Numbered from the stretch's first letter, positions 35,654 through 44,173 are shown. The stretch is 62,302 nucleotides of DNA from JAAYYM01 sp964483155 (GCA_964483155.1 CAZAAC010000011.1:1-62302), one strand, 5' to 3'. Program-made: numbers and translations. Notes: generated from the sequence alone by a model not told the origin.

Positions 35654-35819
35654 AACATCCTCCTTCATTTACTATATATTGAATAAGTGGTAAATTCCTA
35701 TTTACATCAATAGAAGCATCCTATCCTTTACTATTGTCATTAGCAATATAACTATTTGGATTAGATGTCTCTATTATTTAATATAGCTCTATTCTTATCA
35801 AATTTTATCACATTATCAC

Positions 35820-35848
35820 TTAATAGAAAAGAAATTCTTTTCTATTAA
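35820..35848. repeat. Hairpin in the glnA leader
   Basis: A perfect 13-bp inverted repeat (TTAATAGAAAAGA / TCTTTTCTATTAA) with a three-base loop lies 165 bases upstream of glnA, downstream of the leader terminator. There is no T-tract. It may protect or structure the mRNA. The rest of 35654-35920 shows no gene. Confidence 0.55.
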
Positions 35849-35920
35849 ATATACCCCTCCTCAAATCTAAAATACCCAATATGGTAAAGATTATTAAATT
35901 TTTACTTGCTCTTTCAGCAT

Positions 35921-35947
35921 ATAAAAAAAGTTCATTGTATAATGAAC
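35921..35947 (-). terminator. Leader terminator of glnA
   Basis: GTTCATT, loop ATAC, AATGAAC (minus strand) followed by seven T. It would stop transcription about 270 bases before the glnA start codon. Its 5' arm is also the 3' arm of the six-base-loop hairpin at 35943-35958, so only one can form. Confidence 0.88.
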
Positions 35948-35958
35948 GCCTCTGTTCA
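35943..35958 (-). promoter_or_regulatory. ANTAR-type antiterminator hairpin, glnA leader
   Basis: TGAAC, loop AGAGGC, GTTCA on the minus strand. The six-base loop has A at position 1 and G at position 4, the conserved bases of ANTAR target loops. The 3' arm overlaps the terminator at 35921-35947. Upstream, TGTAT-GAAAAT-ATACA (35971-35986) is a second five-base-pair, six-base-loop hairpin, but its loop lacks A1/G4. Confidence 0.72.
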
Positions 35959-35990
35959 CAAATATTTTCTTGTATATTTTCATACATCGT

Positions 35991-36019
35991 ATCTTACTAC
36001 AAGCTTTCTTATTTGTAAA
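35991..36019 (-). promoter_or_regulatory. Candidate glnA promoter
   Basis: TTTACA (minus strand, 36014-36019), 17 bases and TAAGAT (35991-35996) place the transcript start near 35984, just before the two six-base-loop hairpins. Confidence 0.5.
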
Positions 36020-36040
36020 GGATAAATGTGTTTTTATCAA

Positions 36041-36072
36041 GAAAGCAGATAACATATTTGTCATCTGCTTTC
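36041..36072 (-). terminator. Hairpin after the amt gene
   Basis: GAAAGCAGAT (36041-36050) and ATCTGCTTTC (36063-36072) form a strong stem 36 bases after the amt stop codon. The following minus-strand sequence (TTGATAAAAAC) is a poor T-tract, so termination may be partial. Confidence 0.5.
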
Positions 36073-36107
36073 CAAAAGTAATTAATCGTTCTTATTTTTT
36101 AATGCCT

Positions 36108-37895
36108 TTATTCTACATCTTGCAATGCTGCATAACCTTCTTCTCCAGTTCTAACCTTAATAACATTTTCAACATCATAAATAAATATTTTTCCATCTCC
36201 AATGTGACCTGTATATAGTATTTTCTTTGCTGTTTCAATAACCTGACTAACAGGAACCTTACACACTACCATCTCTACTTGAATCTTAGGAAGTAATGAT
36301 GGCTCTATTTCTACACCTCGATAGTGCTCTGGCTTTCCTTTCTGTAAACCGCATCCCATAACATGAGAGACTGTCATACCTGTTATACCTATTCCAAGCA
36401 TTGCATTTTTTAATGGCTCTAACATGCGATCTTTACATACAATCTCTATTTTAGTCATCTTAACATTATTATCACCTAATTCCGTAAAAGAAAAGACCTT
36501 TTCTACTGGAACAGCTTCTGCTACAGGTGTATCTCCCGTTACATATGTTGCGTCTACATATTCATAACCATATTTCTCAATTGCAGGTTCAAAATCTGCA
36601 TATGCGTTTGGAAGACCATGTTCCGTTATATCAAGTCCCATAATTTCTTCTTCTACTGATGCACGAAGACCATGAAATTTTTGTATTAATTTAAATGCAA
36701 TTATCATACAAACTGTAGTCCATGCTGCAACTGCAACGATTCCTACAAACTGTACTAATAACACATTTAGTCCTGCCATAAAGTCAGTTCCGTGAATCAA
36801 TGCATAAATTGGACCATCTACTCCTGCAGGCGCTGTAGATGTGGATAACAGACCAGCTGCAATTGTTCCCCAAATACCGTTTCCACCATGCACAGCTATT
36901 GCACCAACAGGATCATCAATATGCAATTTTAAATCGATAAATTCAACAAGAACTACAACAAGAACTCCTGAGACAATACCTACTATAATAGAACCAACAG
37001 TATCAAGATTTGCACATCCTGCCGTAATACCAACCAAACCTGCAAGAGATGCATTTAAACACATAGAAACGTCTGGTTTTTTATTATGAATCCATGTATA
37101 AATCATGCATACTGTAGTAGCTAATGCTGGTGCTATCGTAGTCGTAAGAAATATAGAGCCCATTTCTGTAATACTTGTTGCAGCAGCTCCATTAAATCCA
37201 TACCATCCAAACCATAAAATAAATACACCTAATGCTCCTAATGTTATAGAATGTCCTGGAATAGCATTTACTTTTTCTACTTTTCCACTATCTTTATTTT
37301 TTACATACTTTCCAATTCTTGGGCCTAGAATTGCTGCACCAACCAAAGCTGCAACACCACCTACCATATGAATTGCACTACTTCCTGCATAATCAATGTA
37401 TCCCAATTGTCTAAGCCATCCACTGCTATTCCATATCCATCCAGCTTCAATCGGATAAACAATTAATGAAATGATTGCTGAGTAAATACAATATGCTGAA
37501 AATTTTGTTCTTTCTGCCATAGCGCCAGATACAATCGTTGCTGCTGTAGCAGCAAAAACAAGGTTAAATACAAAGCTAGAAGCATTTACCTCTATAAAAG
37601 TACTAAAATCAGTAAAAATTTGAAAATTAGGAGCTCCAAACAGTCCAAATATATAGTTTTCAGACATCATTAGAGAAAATCCTAATACTGCAAATGCAAC
37701 CGTACCAATACAAAAATCCATTAGATTTTTCATAATAATATTGCCTGCATTTTTTGCTCTTGTAAATCCCGTTTCCACCATAGCAAAGCCGCATTGCATA
37801 AAAAATACCATTGCAGCACCAATTAAAAACCAGACACCAAAAGTTGTTTCATTTGCTAATGTCAATGCATCAGCAGCTGTAGAAATGTTTAACAT
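36108..37895 (-). CDS. amt: Ammonium transporter fused to a PII regulatory domain
   Basis: The 595-residue protein has an Amt channel (residues 1 to about 425, about eleven membrane helices; signature MVETGFTRAKNAGNI near 40 and VHGGNGIWGTIAAGL near 340), a linker of about 50 residues, then a complete PII domain at 480-595. PII proteins normally plug Amt when nitrogen is plentiful. Here the plug is covalently attached. In PII numbering Tyr46 is kept (EHYRG) but the uridylylation Tyr51 is Ile, so modification by GlnD is not possible at that site. ATP and 2-oxoglutarate sensing is still likely. AGGAGG precedes the ATG. A leader with an ANTAR-type hairpin and terminator lies upstream. Confidence 0.95.
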   Translation of the reverse strand: MLNISTAADALTLANETTFGVWFLIGAAMVFFMQCGFAMVETGFTRAKNAGNIIMKNLMDFCIGTVAFAVLGFSLMMSENYIFGLFGAPNFQIFTDFSTFIEVNASSFVFNLVFAATAATIVSGAMAERTKFSAYCIYSAIISLIVYPIEAGWIWNSSGWLRQLGYIDYAGSSAIHMVGGVAALVGAAILGPRIGKYVKNKDSGKVEKVNAIPGHSITLGALGVFILWFGWYGFNGAAATSITEMGSIFLTTTIAPALATTVCMIYTWIHNKKPDVSMCLNASLAGLVGITAGCANLDTVGSIIVGIVSGVLVVVLVEFIDLKLHIDDPVGAIAVHGGNGIWGTIAAGLLSTSTAPAGVDGPIYALIHGTDFMAGLNVLLVQFVGIVAVAAWTTVCMIIAFKLIQKFHGLRASVEEEIMGLDITEHGLPNAYADFEPAIEKYGYEYVDATYVTGDTPVAEAVPVEKVFSFTELGDNNVKMTKIEIVCKDRMLEPLKNAMLGIGITGMTVSHVMGCGLQKGKPEHYRGVEIEPSLLPKIQVEMVVCKVPVSQVIETAKKILYTGHIGDGKIFIYDVENVIKVRTGEEGYAALQDVE

Positions 37896-37924
37896 AATTT
37901 TCTCCTCCTTTTTTTAACTTCTTA

Positions 37925-37961
37925 TAAAACAAAAAACGTGTTATCTATATAGATAACACGT
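37925..37961 (-). terminator. Leader terminator of amt
   Basis: A perfect 26-base palindrome (ACGTGTTATCTAT and its complement, 37936-37961) is followed on the minus strand by TTTTTTGTTTTAT. It lies about 40 bases before the amt start and after the glnN stop, so it may end glnN messages as well. Its 5' arm overlaps the hairpin at 37955-37970. Confidence 0.9.
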
Positions 37962-37970
37962 CTTTGTGTT
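37955..37970 (-). promoter_or_regulatory. ANTAR-type antiterminator hairpin, amt leader
   Basis: AACAC, loop AAAGAC, GTGTT on the minus strand. The loop has A1 and G4. The 3' arm GTGTT is part of the 5' arm of the terminator at 37925-37961, so the two structures exclude each other. No second six-base-loop hairpin was found upstream. Confidence 0.74.
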
Positions 37971-38015
37971 TATAAATTATTAGATTGTTATTAATTCTTT
38001 GTGCTTATAATAATA

Positions 38016-40109
38016 CTATTTAATACTATAAAGAATTTCTGCATAAGTCGGATATTCCCAGTATTTATTTGGCGTTATTGTCTCTAATTCATCAACAATC
38101 ACTCTTAGTTTGTTCATATCTGCAAAAATCACTTCTCTATGATATTTTGCCATTTCATAAGCATCTTCAATTTCTTTTACATCCAACATTGCTTTTTCTA
38201 AATCAGCTAATTTGCTCATCATACTGCCAGATAATTTTGTAACCTTAGTAAGAAGTGTTTCTTCCATCGTTCCTTCTATATCCATACCTATTGCCTTCTT
38301 TGAAACCATTGTATCTGCCAAAGTTTTTTCAAAAGTAAGAACCGAATTAACAACACCTTTTTTTACCATATTAATCATTGTTACAGCTTCAATATTAATG
38401 ATTTTAAAGTAATTCTCCAATAATATCTCATATCTGGATAATATTTCTGTTTCCGTGAAAACTTTGTGCTTTGTGAATAAATCTATGCTCTCTTTAGAAA
38501 TGAATTTTGGCAATGCTTCAATAGTAGATTTTAAATTAGACAAACCTCTTCTCTTTGCTTCTTCAAGCCATTCTTCACCATATCCATTTCCATTAAATAT
38601 AATGCGTTTATGTGCTGCCAATGTTTCTTTAATTAATTTATTCAATTCTTCGTTAAAATTCTTACTATTTTCTAAAGCATCAGCAAACTTCGAAAGACTA
38701 TCTGCAACGATTGTGTTCAATACTACATTTGGCCCAGAAATAGATAGTGAGGATCCTAAAGAGCGAAATTCAAATTTATTTCCTGTAAAAGCAAATGGTG
38801 ATGTTCTGTTTCTATCTGTAGTGTCTTTTGGAAAATGTGGTAAAACAACTGCTCCAATTGACATTAAAGATTTCTCTTTATCTTCATGTAAAGTTCCATT
38901 TTCAATTGCTTCCAGTATTTCTTTTAATTCATCTCCAAGAAATACTGACATAATTGCTGGAGGCGCTTCATTTGCACCAAGTCTATGATCATTGCCCGCA
39001 CTTGCAACTGATACGCGTAATAACTCCTGATACTCATCTACTGCCTTAATTATTGCTGTCAAGAATAATATAAATTGTGCGTTCTGTGAAGGTGTCGTTC
39101 CTGGTTCTAATAAATTAACACCTGTATCTGTAGAAATAGACCAGTTATTGTGTTTTCCAGATCCATTTATCCCAGCAAATGGTTTTTCATGTAACAGACA
39201 AACCATATTATGTTTTGCTGCAACCTTTTTCATCATTTCCATCGTTAATTGATTATGGTCTGCAGCTATGTTTGTTGTTGTAAAAATCGGTGCCAACTCA
39301 TGTTGTGCTGGTGCAACTTCATTATGTTTTGTTTTTGCAAGTATTCCTAACTTCCATAATTCCTCATCCAGCTCTTTCATATATGCTGAAACTCTTGGCT
39401 TAATTGTTCCAAAATAGTGATCATCCAGTTCCTGTCCTTTTGGAGGTTTTGCTCCAAATAGAGTCCTTCCACAATAAACAATATCTGGCCGTTTTTCATA
39501 CATTTCTTTATCAATCAAGAAATACTCTTGCTCTGGTCCAACAGTTGTATTTACTCTTTTTACGTCTGCATTACCAAATAACTTTAGAACTCGCATCGCT
39601 TGCTTATCAATAGCCTGCATGGACCGAAGAAGTGGTGTTTTTTTATCCAAAGCTTCTCCGCTATAAGAGCAAAATGCTGTAGGAATACAAAGTGTATCAT
39701 CCTTAATAAATGCATAACTTGTAGGATCCCATGCTGTATAGCCTCTCGCTTCAAATGTCGCACGAAGCCCCCCTGATGGGAAAGAAGATGCGTCAGGTTC
39801 CCCTTTTACTAACTCTTTTCCCGAAAATTCCATAATTACTTTTCCGCCTGGTTCTGGCGCAATAAAACTATCATGTTTTTCTGCTGTTATTCCAGTCATT
39901 GGCTGAAACCAATGTGTATAATGAGTAGCGCCCTTATCAGTTGCCCACTCTTTCATTGTAGCAGCAACTACATTTGCTACATCCAACTCCAAGTGCTTTC
40001 CAGCTTCAATTGTCTTATGAAGTGCTTTGTAAATATCTCTTGGTAGTTTTTCCCTCATGATGGTATCATTAAATACCATACTTCCAAATAATTCAGGTAC
40101 ATTCTTCAT
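38016..40109 (-). CDS. glnN: Type III glutamine synthetase
   Basis: The 697-residue protein is typical in length of GSIII, the large form found in Bacteroidetes, cyanobacteria and some Clostridia. It has the family-specific HYTHWFQPMTGITAEKHDSF near residue 80, SFPSGGLRATFEARGYTAWD near 145, GPEQEYFLID near 210 and the ATP-binding KPFAGINGSGKHNNWS near 310. It makes glutamine from glutamate and ammonia. It follows asnB by 39 bases and so probably shares its ANTAR-controlled leader. A second, type I enzyme lies 2.4 kb downstream. Confidence 0.96.
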   Translation of the reverse strand: MKNVPELFGSMVFNDTIMREKLPRDIYKALHKTIEAGKHLELDVANVVAATMKEWATDKGATHYTHWFQPMTGITAEKHDSFIAPEPGGKVIMEFSGKELVKGEPDASSFPSGGLRATFEARGYTAWDPTSYAFIKDDTLCIPTAFCSYSGEALDKKTPLLRSMQAIDKQAMRVLKLFGNADVKRVNTTVGPEQEYFLIDKEMYEKRPDIVYCGRTLFGAKPPKGQELDDHYFGTIKPRVSAYMKELDEELWKLGILAKTKHNEVAPAQHELAPIFTTTNIAADHNQLTMEMMKKVAAKHNMVCLLHEKPFAGINGSGKHNNWSISTDTGVNLLEPGTTPSQNAQFILFLTAIIKAVDEYQELLRVSVASAGNDHRLGANEAPPAIMSVFLGDELKEILEAIENGTLHEDKEKSLMSIGAVVLPHFPKDTTDRNRTSPFAFTGNKFEFRSLGSSLSISGPNVVLNTIVADSLSKFADALENSKNFNEELNKLIKETLAAHKRIIFNGNGYGEEWLEEAKRRGLSNLKSTIEALPKFISKESIDLFTKHKVFTETEILSRYEILLENYFKIINIEAVTMINMVKKGVVNSVLTFEKTLADTMVSKKAIGMDIEGTMEETLLTKVTKLSGSMMSKLADLEKAMLDVKEIEDAYEMAKYHREVIFADMNKLRVIVDELETITPNKYWEYPTYAEILYSIK

Positions 40110-40148
40110 ATCCTATCCTCCTATTTCATTTTCATTTATTAATTTGTC

Positions 40149-41729
40149 TTAGTTTCCACTATTACCATAATTTTCTAAAACTCTTGCTGAAGGATCATTT
40201 ACATTACAGCCTTCCCATTCCTTATTCGGCATCCAAAAACCTGCTACCATATCTGCCTGCCCTGGATAATATTTTTCAAAGAGTTCTCTATATAATAAAG
40301 ATTCCTTTGTAAATGGTGTGGCAAATGTATATTTTTTTCTTTTATCTTCATATTCGTCTTTTGTATAAACTTTATCCGCATACTCTTTTAGATAGTCTAC
40401 CATAGAATGACCAACCGCATCAGAGAAAGCTGCCTTTTCACGGTAAAGAATACTATGTGGTAAATAATTATTTTCAAAAGCTCTTCTAAGAAGATATTTT
40501 CCTTGCCCATACTTGTTTAACTTTATTTCCGGATTTATACTCATTACATATTTCACAAACTCAATGTCTCCAAAAGGAACTCTTGCTTCCATAGAATTCA
40601 CAGATATACAACGATCTGCCCTAAGAACATCATACATATAAAGCTCACGCAATCTCTTTTCTGCCTCTAATTGAAAAGCTTCCGCATCAGGTGCATAATC
40701 GGTATACTTATAACCAAATATTTCATCAGAAATCTCGCCTGTTAAAAGAACCCTTATGTCTGTTTGCTCGCGGATTGCTTTGCATATAAGATACATTCCC
40801 ATACTTGCACGAATTGTTGTAATGTCATATGTAGCAAGTATTTTAATAACTTCCTCTAATGATTTTAAAACCAATTCTTTATCAATTATTACTTCTGTGT
40901 GATTACTTCCTATATAGTCTGCTACTTCCTTGGCATATTTTAAATCAATAGCATCTTCGTTCATTCCTACAGCATAAGTCTTAATCGACTTTCCTAATAT
41001 CTTAGTTGAAATAGCACAAACCAATGAGCTGTCAAGACCTCCACTAAGCAGAAATCCTATTGGTGCGTCTGCATCAAGTCTTTTTTCTACGCCTGCTACA
41101 AACTTATCATGTATTTTACTACAAACAGTATCGATATCATCATTTACATATTCTTGTCTCTCCGATAAATCCATATAGCACTCAAACTTACCATCCATGT
41201 AATAGTGTCCAGGCGGAAATGGGTTAACTTTATCAGTTAGTCCCATAAGGTTTTTTGCTTCACTTGCAAACATAATCCCACCATTAACATCATAGCCATA
41301 GAATAATGGTCTGATACCAATAGGGTCACGAGCCGCTAGTAATTTACATGTCTTAGAATCATATATAATCAACACAAACTCTGCATCTAATTTTTTAAAC
41401 ATATCTATTCCATATTCACGATACAAAGGAAGAATAATTTCACAATCAGAATCACTTTGAAATGAATATCCTTTTTTGATGAGCTCTTCCTTCATCTGAC
41501 GAAAGCCATATAATTCGCCATTGCATACAACGTAATCTTCATTCAGTTTGAATGGCTGCATTCCCTTTTCATCTAATCCCATAATTGAAAGTCTATGAAA
41601 TCCTAAAATAGCCTCACCTACTTGAACCGTCCTCGACATATCCGGTCCTCTGGAAATGGTCTGATTAAAATTATCATTAAACACCTCCATGCTTATACAA
41701 TTTTTCTCGATTCCCATAATTGAACACAT
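40149..41729 (-). CDS. asnB: Asparagine synthetase, glutamine-hydrolysing
   Basis: The 526-residue enzyme converts aspartate to asparagine with glutamine as nitrogen donor. The N-terminal class II amidotransferase domain begins with Met then nucleophile Cys2 (MCSIMG), followed by LGFHRLSIMG and VCNGELYG. The synthetase domain has the PP-loop LSGGLDSSLV near residue 230. Length matches AsnB of the E. coli type. It is the first gene of the asnB-glnN transcript and has a consensus promoter and a leader with an ANTAR-type hairpin and terminator. Confidence 0.96.
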   Translation of the reverse strand: MCSIMGIEKNCISMEVFNDNFNQTISRGPDMSRTVQVGEAILGFHRLSIMGLDEKGMQPFKLNEDYVVCNGELYGFRQMKEELIKKGYSFQSDSDCEIILPLYREYGIDMFKKLDAEFVLIIYDSKTCKLLAARDPIGIRPLFYGYDVNGGIMFASEAKNLMGLTDKVNPFPPGHYYMDGKFECYMDLSERQEYVNDDIDTVCSKIHDKFVAGVEKRLDADAPIGFLLSGGLDSSLVCAISTKILGKSIKTYAVGMNEDAIDLKYAKEVADYIGSNHTEVIIDKELVLKSLEEVIKILATYDITTIRASMGMYLICKAIREQTDIRVLLTGEISDEIFGYKYTDYAPDAEAFQLEAEKRLRELYMYDVLRADRCISVNSMEARVPFGDIEFVKYVMSINPEIKLNKYGQGKYLLRRAFENNYLPHSILYREKAAFSDAVGHSMVDYLKEYADKVYTKDEYEDKRKKYTFATPFTKESLLYRELFEKYYPGQADMVAGFWMPNKEWEGCNVNDPSARVLENYGNSGN

Positions 41730-41753
41730 TTCAAAAACCTCGCTTTTTCGTTT

Positions 41754-41799
41754 ATAAATAAAAAGATGTCACAGAATAATTTATCATGATTCTGTGGCA
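41754..41799 (-). terminator. Leader terminator of asnB
   Basis: CACAGAAT / ATTCTGTG (extended by TGC and a G-T pair) is followed on the minus strand by TCTTTTTATTT. It lies about 25-60 bases before the asnB start. Its 5' arm overlaps the hairpin at 41795-41808. Confidence 0.85.
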
Positions 41800-41808
41800 C
41801 CATTGCCA
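41795..41808 (-). promoter_or_regulatory. ANTAR-type antiterminator hairpin, asnB leader
   Basis: TGGC, loop AATGGT, GCCA on the minus strand: a four-base-pair GC-rich stem with a six-base loop carrying A1 and G4. The GCCA arm is shared with the terminator at 41754-41799. It begins about 11 bases after the predicted transcript start, leaving no room for a second hairpin. Confidence 0.7.
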
Positions 41809-41825
41809 TTAACATTATATTTGCG

Positions 41826-41854
41826 ATTGTATACCTGTATTTCTTATTTGTCAA
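41826..41854 (-). promoter_or_regulatory. asnB promoter
   Basis: TTGACA (41849-41854), 17-base spacer and TACAAT (41826-41831) on the minus strand. The transcript would start near 41819 and have a leader of about 90 bases. Confidence 0.85.
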
Positions 41855-41883
41855 CCATAATTTTCTTATGTTTAAAATTATGG
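41855..41883. repeat. Inverted repeat abutting the asnB -35 box
   Basis: CCATAATTTT (41855-41864) and AAAATTATGG (41874-41883) are perfect complements and end one base before TTGACA. It could be the 3' hairpin of the upstream response-regulator gene or a binding site for a regulator of asnB. Confidence 0.55.
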
Positions 41884-41884
41884 T

Positions 41885-42574
41885 TTAAATCTTAAATCGA
41901 TAGCCAACACCCCATATTGTCTCTATGTATTGAGGTTTTGCTGTGTTAAATTCGATTTTCTCACGTATTTTTTTTATATGCACGGTAACTGTTGCAATAT
42001 CACCTATAGAGTCCATATCCCAAATTTCTCTAAATAATTCTTCTTTTGTATATACATGATTTGGGTTTTGTGCCATAAAGGTAAGCAAATCAAATTCCTT
42101 TGTTGTAAAGTTCTTTTCTTCGCCATCTATATATACCCTTCGTGCAGTTTTATCAATACGAAGTCCTCTGATTTCAACAATTTCATTTGCGTATGCATTA
42201 CTACCAATCAGCCTCTCATATCTTGCCAGATGAGCCTTTACCCTTGCTACCAATTCGCTCGGACTAAAAGGTTTCGTAATATAATCATCCGCGCCAAGGC
42301 CCAGGCCTCTTATTTTATCAATATCCTCTTTTTTAGCAGACACCATTATAATTGGTATATTTTTAGCAATCCTGATTTGCTTACATATTTCAAAGCCATC
42401 TACATTTGGAAGCATCAAGTCTAAAATAAATAGATCAAAGTCCTCCTCAAGTGCTCTGGCTAAACCCGTATCTCCCGAGTTTTCAATTTCAACCTCAAAT
42501 CCTGACAATTCTAAATAGTCTTTCTCTAGCTCTGCAATCGCTTCTTCGTCTTCAATTATTAGTATTCTATTCAT
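41885..42574 (-). CDS. OmpR/PhoB-family response regulator
   Basis: The 229-residue regulator has a receiver domain (acidic EDEE near 8-11, phosphoacceptor D52 in ILDLMLP, Lys in ITKPFSP) and a C-terminal winged helix (about 130-228; KEFDLLTFMAQNPNHVYTKE, ATVTVHIKKIREKI, YIETIWGVGYRFKI). It overlaps the kinase gene upstream by eight bases and is its cognate partner. The target genes are unknown. It ends next to the asnB promoter, but no binding repeats tie it to that promoter beyond one inverted repeat. Confidence 0.95.
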   Translation of the reverse strand: MNRILIIEDEEAIAELEKDYLELSGFEVEIENSGDTGLARALEEDFDLFILDLMLPNVDGFEICKQIRIAKNIPIIMVSAKKEDIDKIRGLGLGADDYITKPFSPSELVARVKAHLARYERLIGSNAYANEIVEIRGLRIDKTARRVYIDGEEKNFTTKEFDLLTFMAQNPNHVYTKEELFREIWDMDSIGDIATVTVHIKKIREKIEFNTAKPQYIETIWGVGYRFKI

Positions 42575-44057
42575 TTTCTATCGCCTCCCGATATTTTCTT
42601 AAACAAAAGTGAATTGTTGTTCCAATTCCTTCTTTACTTGTTGCCCAAATATATCCTCCATGGTCCTCAATAATTTTTTTTACAATTGATAGCCCTATTC
42701 CACTGCCACCTTTAGATGAATTACGAGATGCATCAGTTCGATAAAAACGTTCAAATATATTTGGAAGATCTTTTGTTGCAATTCCCTTTCCATTATCTTC
42801 AATTTCTACTTGTATCGCATCGCCAATATCATTGATATGCATGTTAATAATTCCTTTTGGCTTATCAATATACTTGACTGAATTACCAATAATATTGTTT
42901 ATTACCCTCCGAAGTTGCTCCGGATCTGCAATAATTCTAATTTCCTTATCTAAATAATTCATATAATGTAGCGAGATATCATAGTCTTCCAGCTCCATAC
43001 TAACTTCTTCTACACAGTCCCTAAAATAATCATCAACATTAATTCTATGAAAATTGTATGGGATACGATTTGTGTCAATTCGAGAATAAAGCGTTAATTC
43101 ATTAATCAATCGATCCATTTCATTAGCCTTATTATATATTGTTTTGATATATTTATCCATCTTTTCTGGTGTATCAGCCACACCATCCATAATTCCTTCT
43201 ACATATCCCTTAATTGCCGTAATTGGTGTTTTTAAATCATGTGAAATATTGCTGACAAGTTCTCTATTTTCGGTATCGTACTGTACTTTTGATTCTGTAG
43301 ATTCTTTAAGCCTTTTTCTCATTTCTTCAAAATCACAACAAAGACGTCCTATTTCATCATTACTATCTGATTCAATTGTAAAATCCAAATTACCTTCTGC
43401 AATATTTTGCATAGCAATATTTAATTTATTGACTGGAATTACAATACTCCTATATGTCCATGCTGTCATAAGAAAGCTCGTAAGGATAAGAATTAGGGTG
43501 CTTATAATAATTAGATTTACTAAAAAAGTGTCCGAAATTAAACTTGTCACTTTTGTAACGATAAGTACTGCCCCATACTCTCCGTCGCTGAATACAAAAT
43601 CTATTTTTTTCAAAAGTCTTTGTTCATCACTAAAATAGTAATCGCCCGTATTTCCTGTACTGCCTTCCCTATTTAATGGGATTAATTCGGCCAATGGCTT
43701 AAAATCTTCTTCGTTTCCAATATAATAATCTGTATCTCCTTTTCTTATCACTAAATAAGAAGATTTACTTTGCAAATCATTGTTAACGTTTCTTAAATAT
43801 TCCTCATTCCCCAATAAGTCTGGATTATTGTCAACTGTTTGATTTAATTGATTATATATATTACGGGTTACTTTGCTAAAAGCTGGTACGGAATTCATAA
43901 AAACTCCGTAATTATTATTTTCCCTTTCAATTCCATAATCCTGTTCTATACTTTGCATTTGCACATATCCCATAACAATTATGGAAAGAGTTGCCAAAAT
44001 GATTGGCAGTATAACAATTGTACATGCAGTAATTGACAATCTTGTTTTTAGTTTCAT
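42567..44057 (-). CDS. Sensor histidine kinase, HisKA type
   Basis: I chose the ATG at 44055-44057 (GGGAG eight bases upstream), giving 496 residues. The protein has two membrane helices (about 6-30 and 178-200), an extracytoplasmic sensor of about 145 residues, HAMP, then HisKA with phosphoacceptor H273 in VSNISHDLKTPITAIKGY and a HATPase_c domain with NIIGNSVKYID, DNGKGI and GGSGIGLSIVKKI. It belongs to the common class that pairs with OmpR-type regulators. The signal is not recognisable. It is oriented away from perR. Confidence 0.94.
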   Translation of the reverse strand: MKLKTRLSITACTIVILPIILATLSIIVMGYVQMQSIEQDYGIERENNNYGVFMNSVPAFSKVTRNIYNQLNQTVDNNPDLLGNEEYLRNVNNDLQSKSSYLVIRKGDTDYYIGNEEDFKPLAELIPLNREGSTGNTGDYYFSDEQRLLKKIDFVFSDGEYGAVLIVTKVTSLISDTFLVNLIIISTLILILTSFLMTAWTYRSIVIPVNKLNIAMQNIAEGNLDFTIESDSNDEIGRLCCDFEEMRKRLKESTESKVQYDTENRELVSNISHDLKTPITAIKGYVEGIMDGVADTPEKMDKYIKTIYNKANEMDRLINELTLYSRIDTNRIPYNFHRINVDDYFRDCVEEVSMELEDYDISLHYMNYLDKEIRIIADPEQLRRVINNIIGNSVKYIDKPKGIINMHINDIGDAIQVEIEDNGKGIATKDLPNIFERFYRTDASRNSSKGGSGIGLSIVKKIIEDHGGYIWATSKEGIGTTIHFCLRKYREAIENE

Positions 44058-44173
44058 AATATGCTCTCCCAAACCATCTCTATATGTTCAGATTATATCA
44101 TACATTTTCTTTATTATTACTATAAAAACTGTAAATATTTCTTAAAAGAAAATAAATTATTATTAGCATTATA

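Noticed and set aside
35971..35986. Second (P1) ANTAR hairpin in the glnA leader
   Set aside because: The loop has six bases (GAAAAT) but lacks A1 and G4, so I do not count it as a proven part of the motif.
38455..38988. Plus-strand frame of 177 residues inside glnN
   Set aside because: It is antisense to conserved GSIII sequence.
41730..41825. T-box riboswitch in the asnB leader
   Set aside because: The leader is only about 90 bases and lacks the TGGNACCGCG motif and a specifier stem. The six-base-loop hairpin with terminator explains it better.
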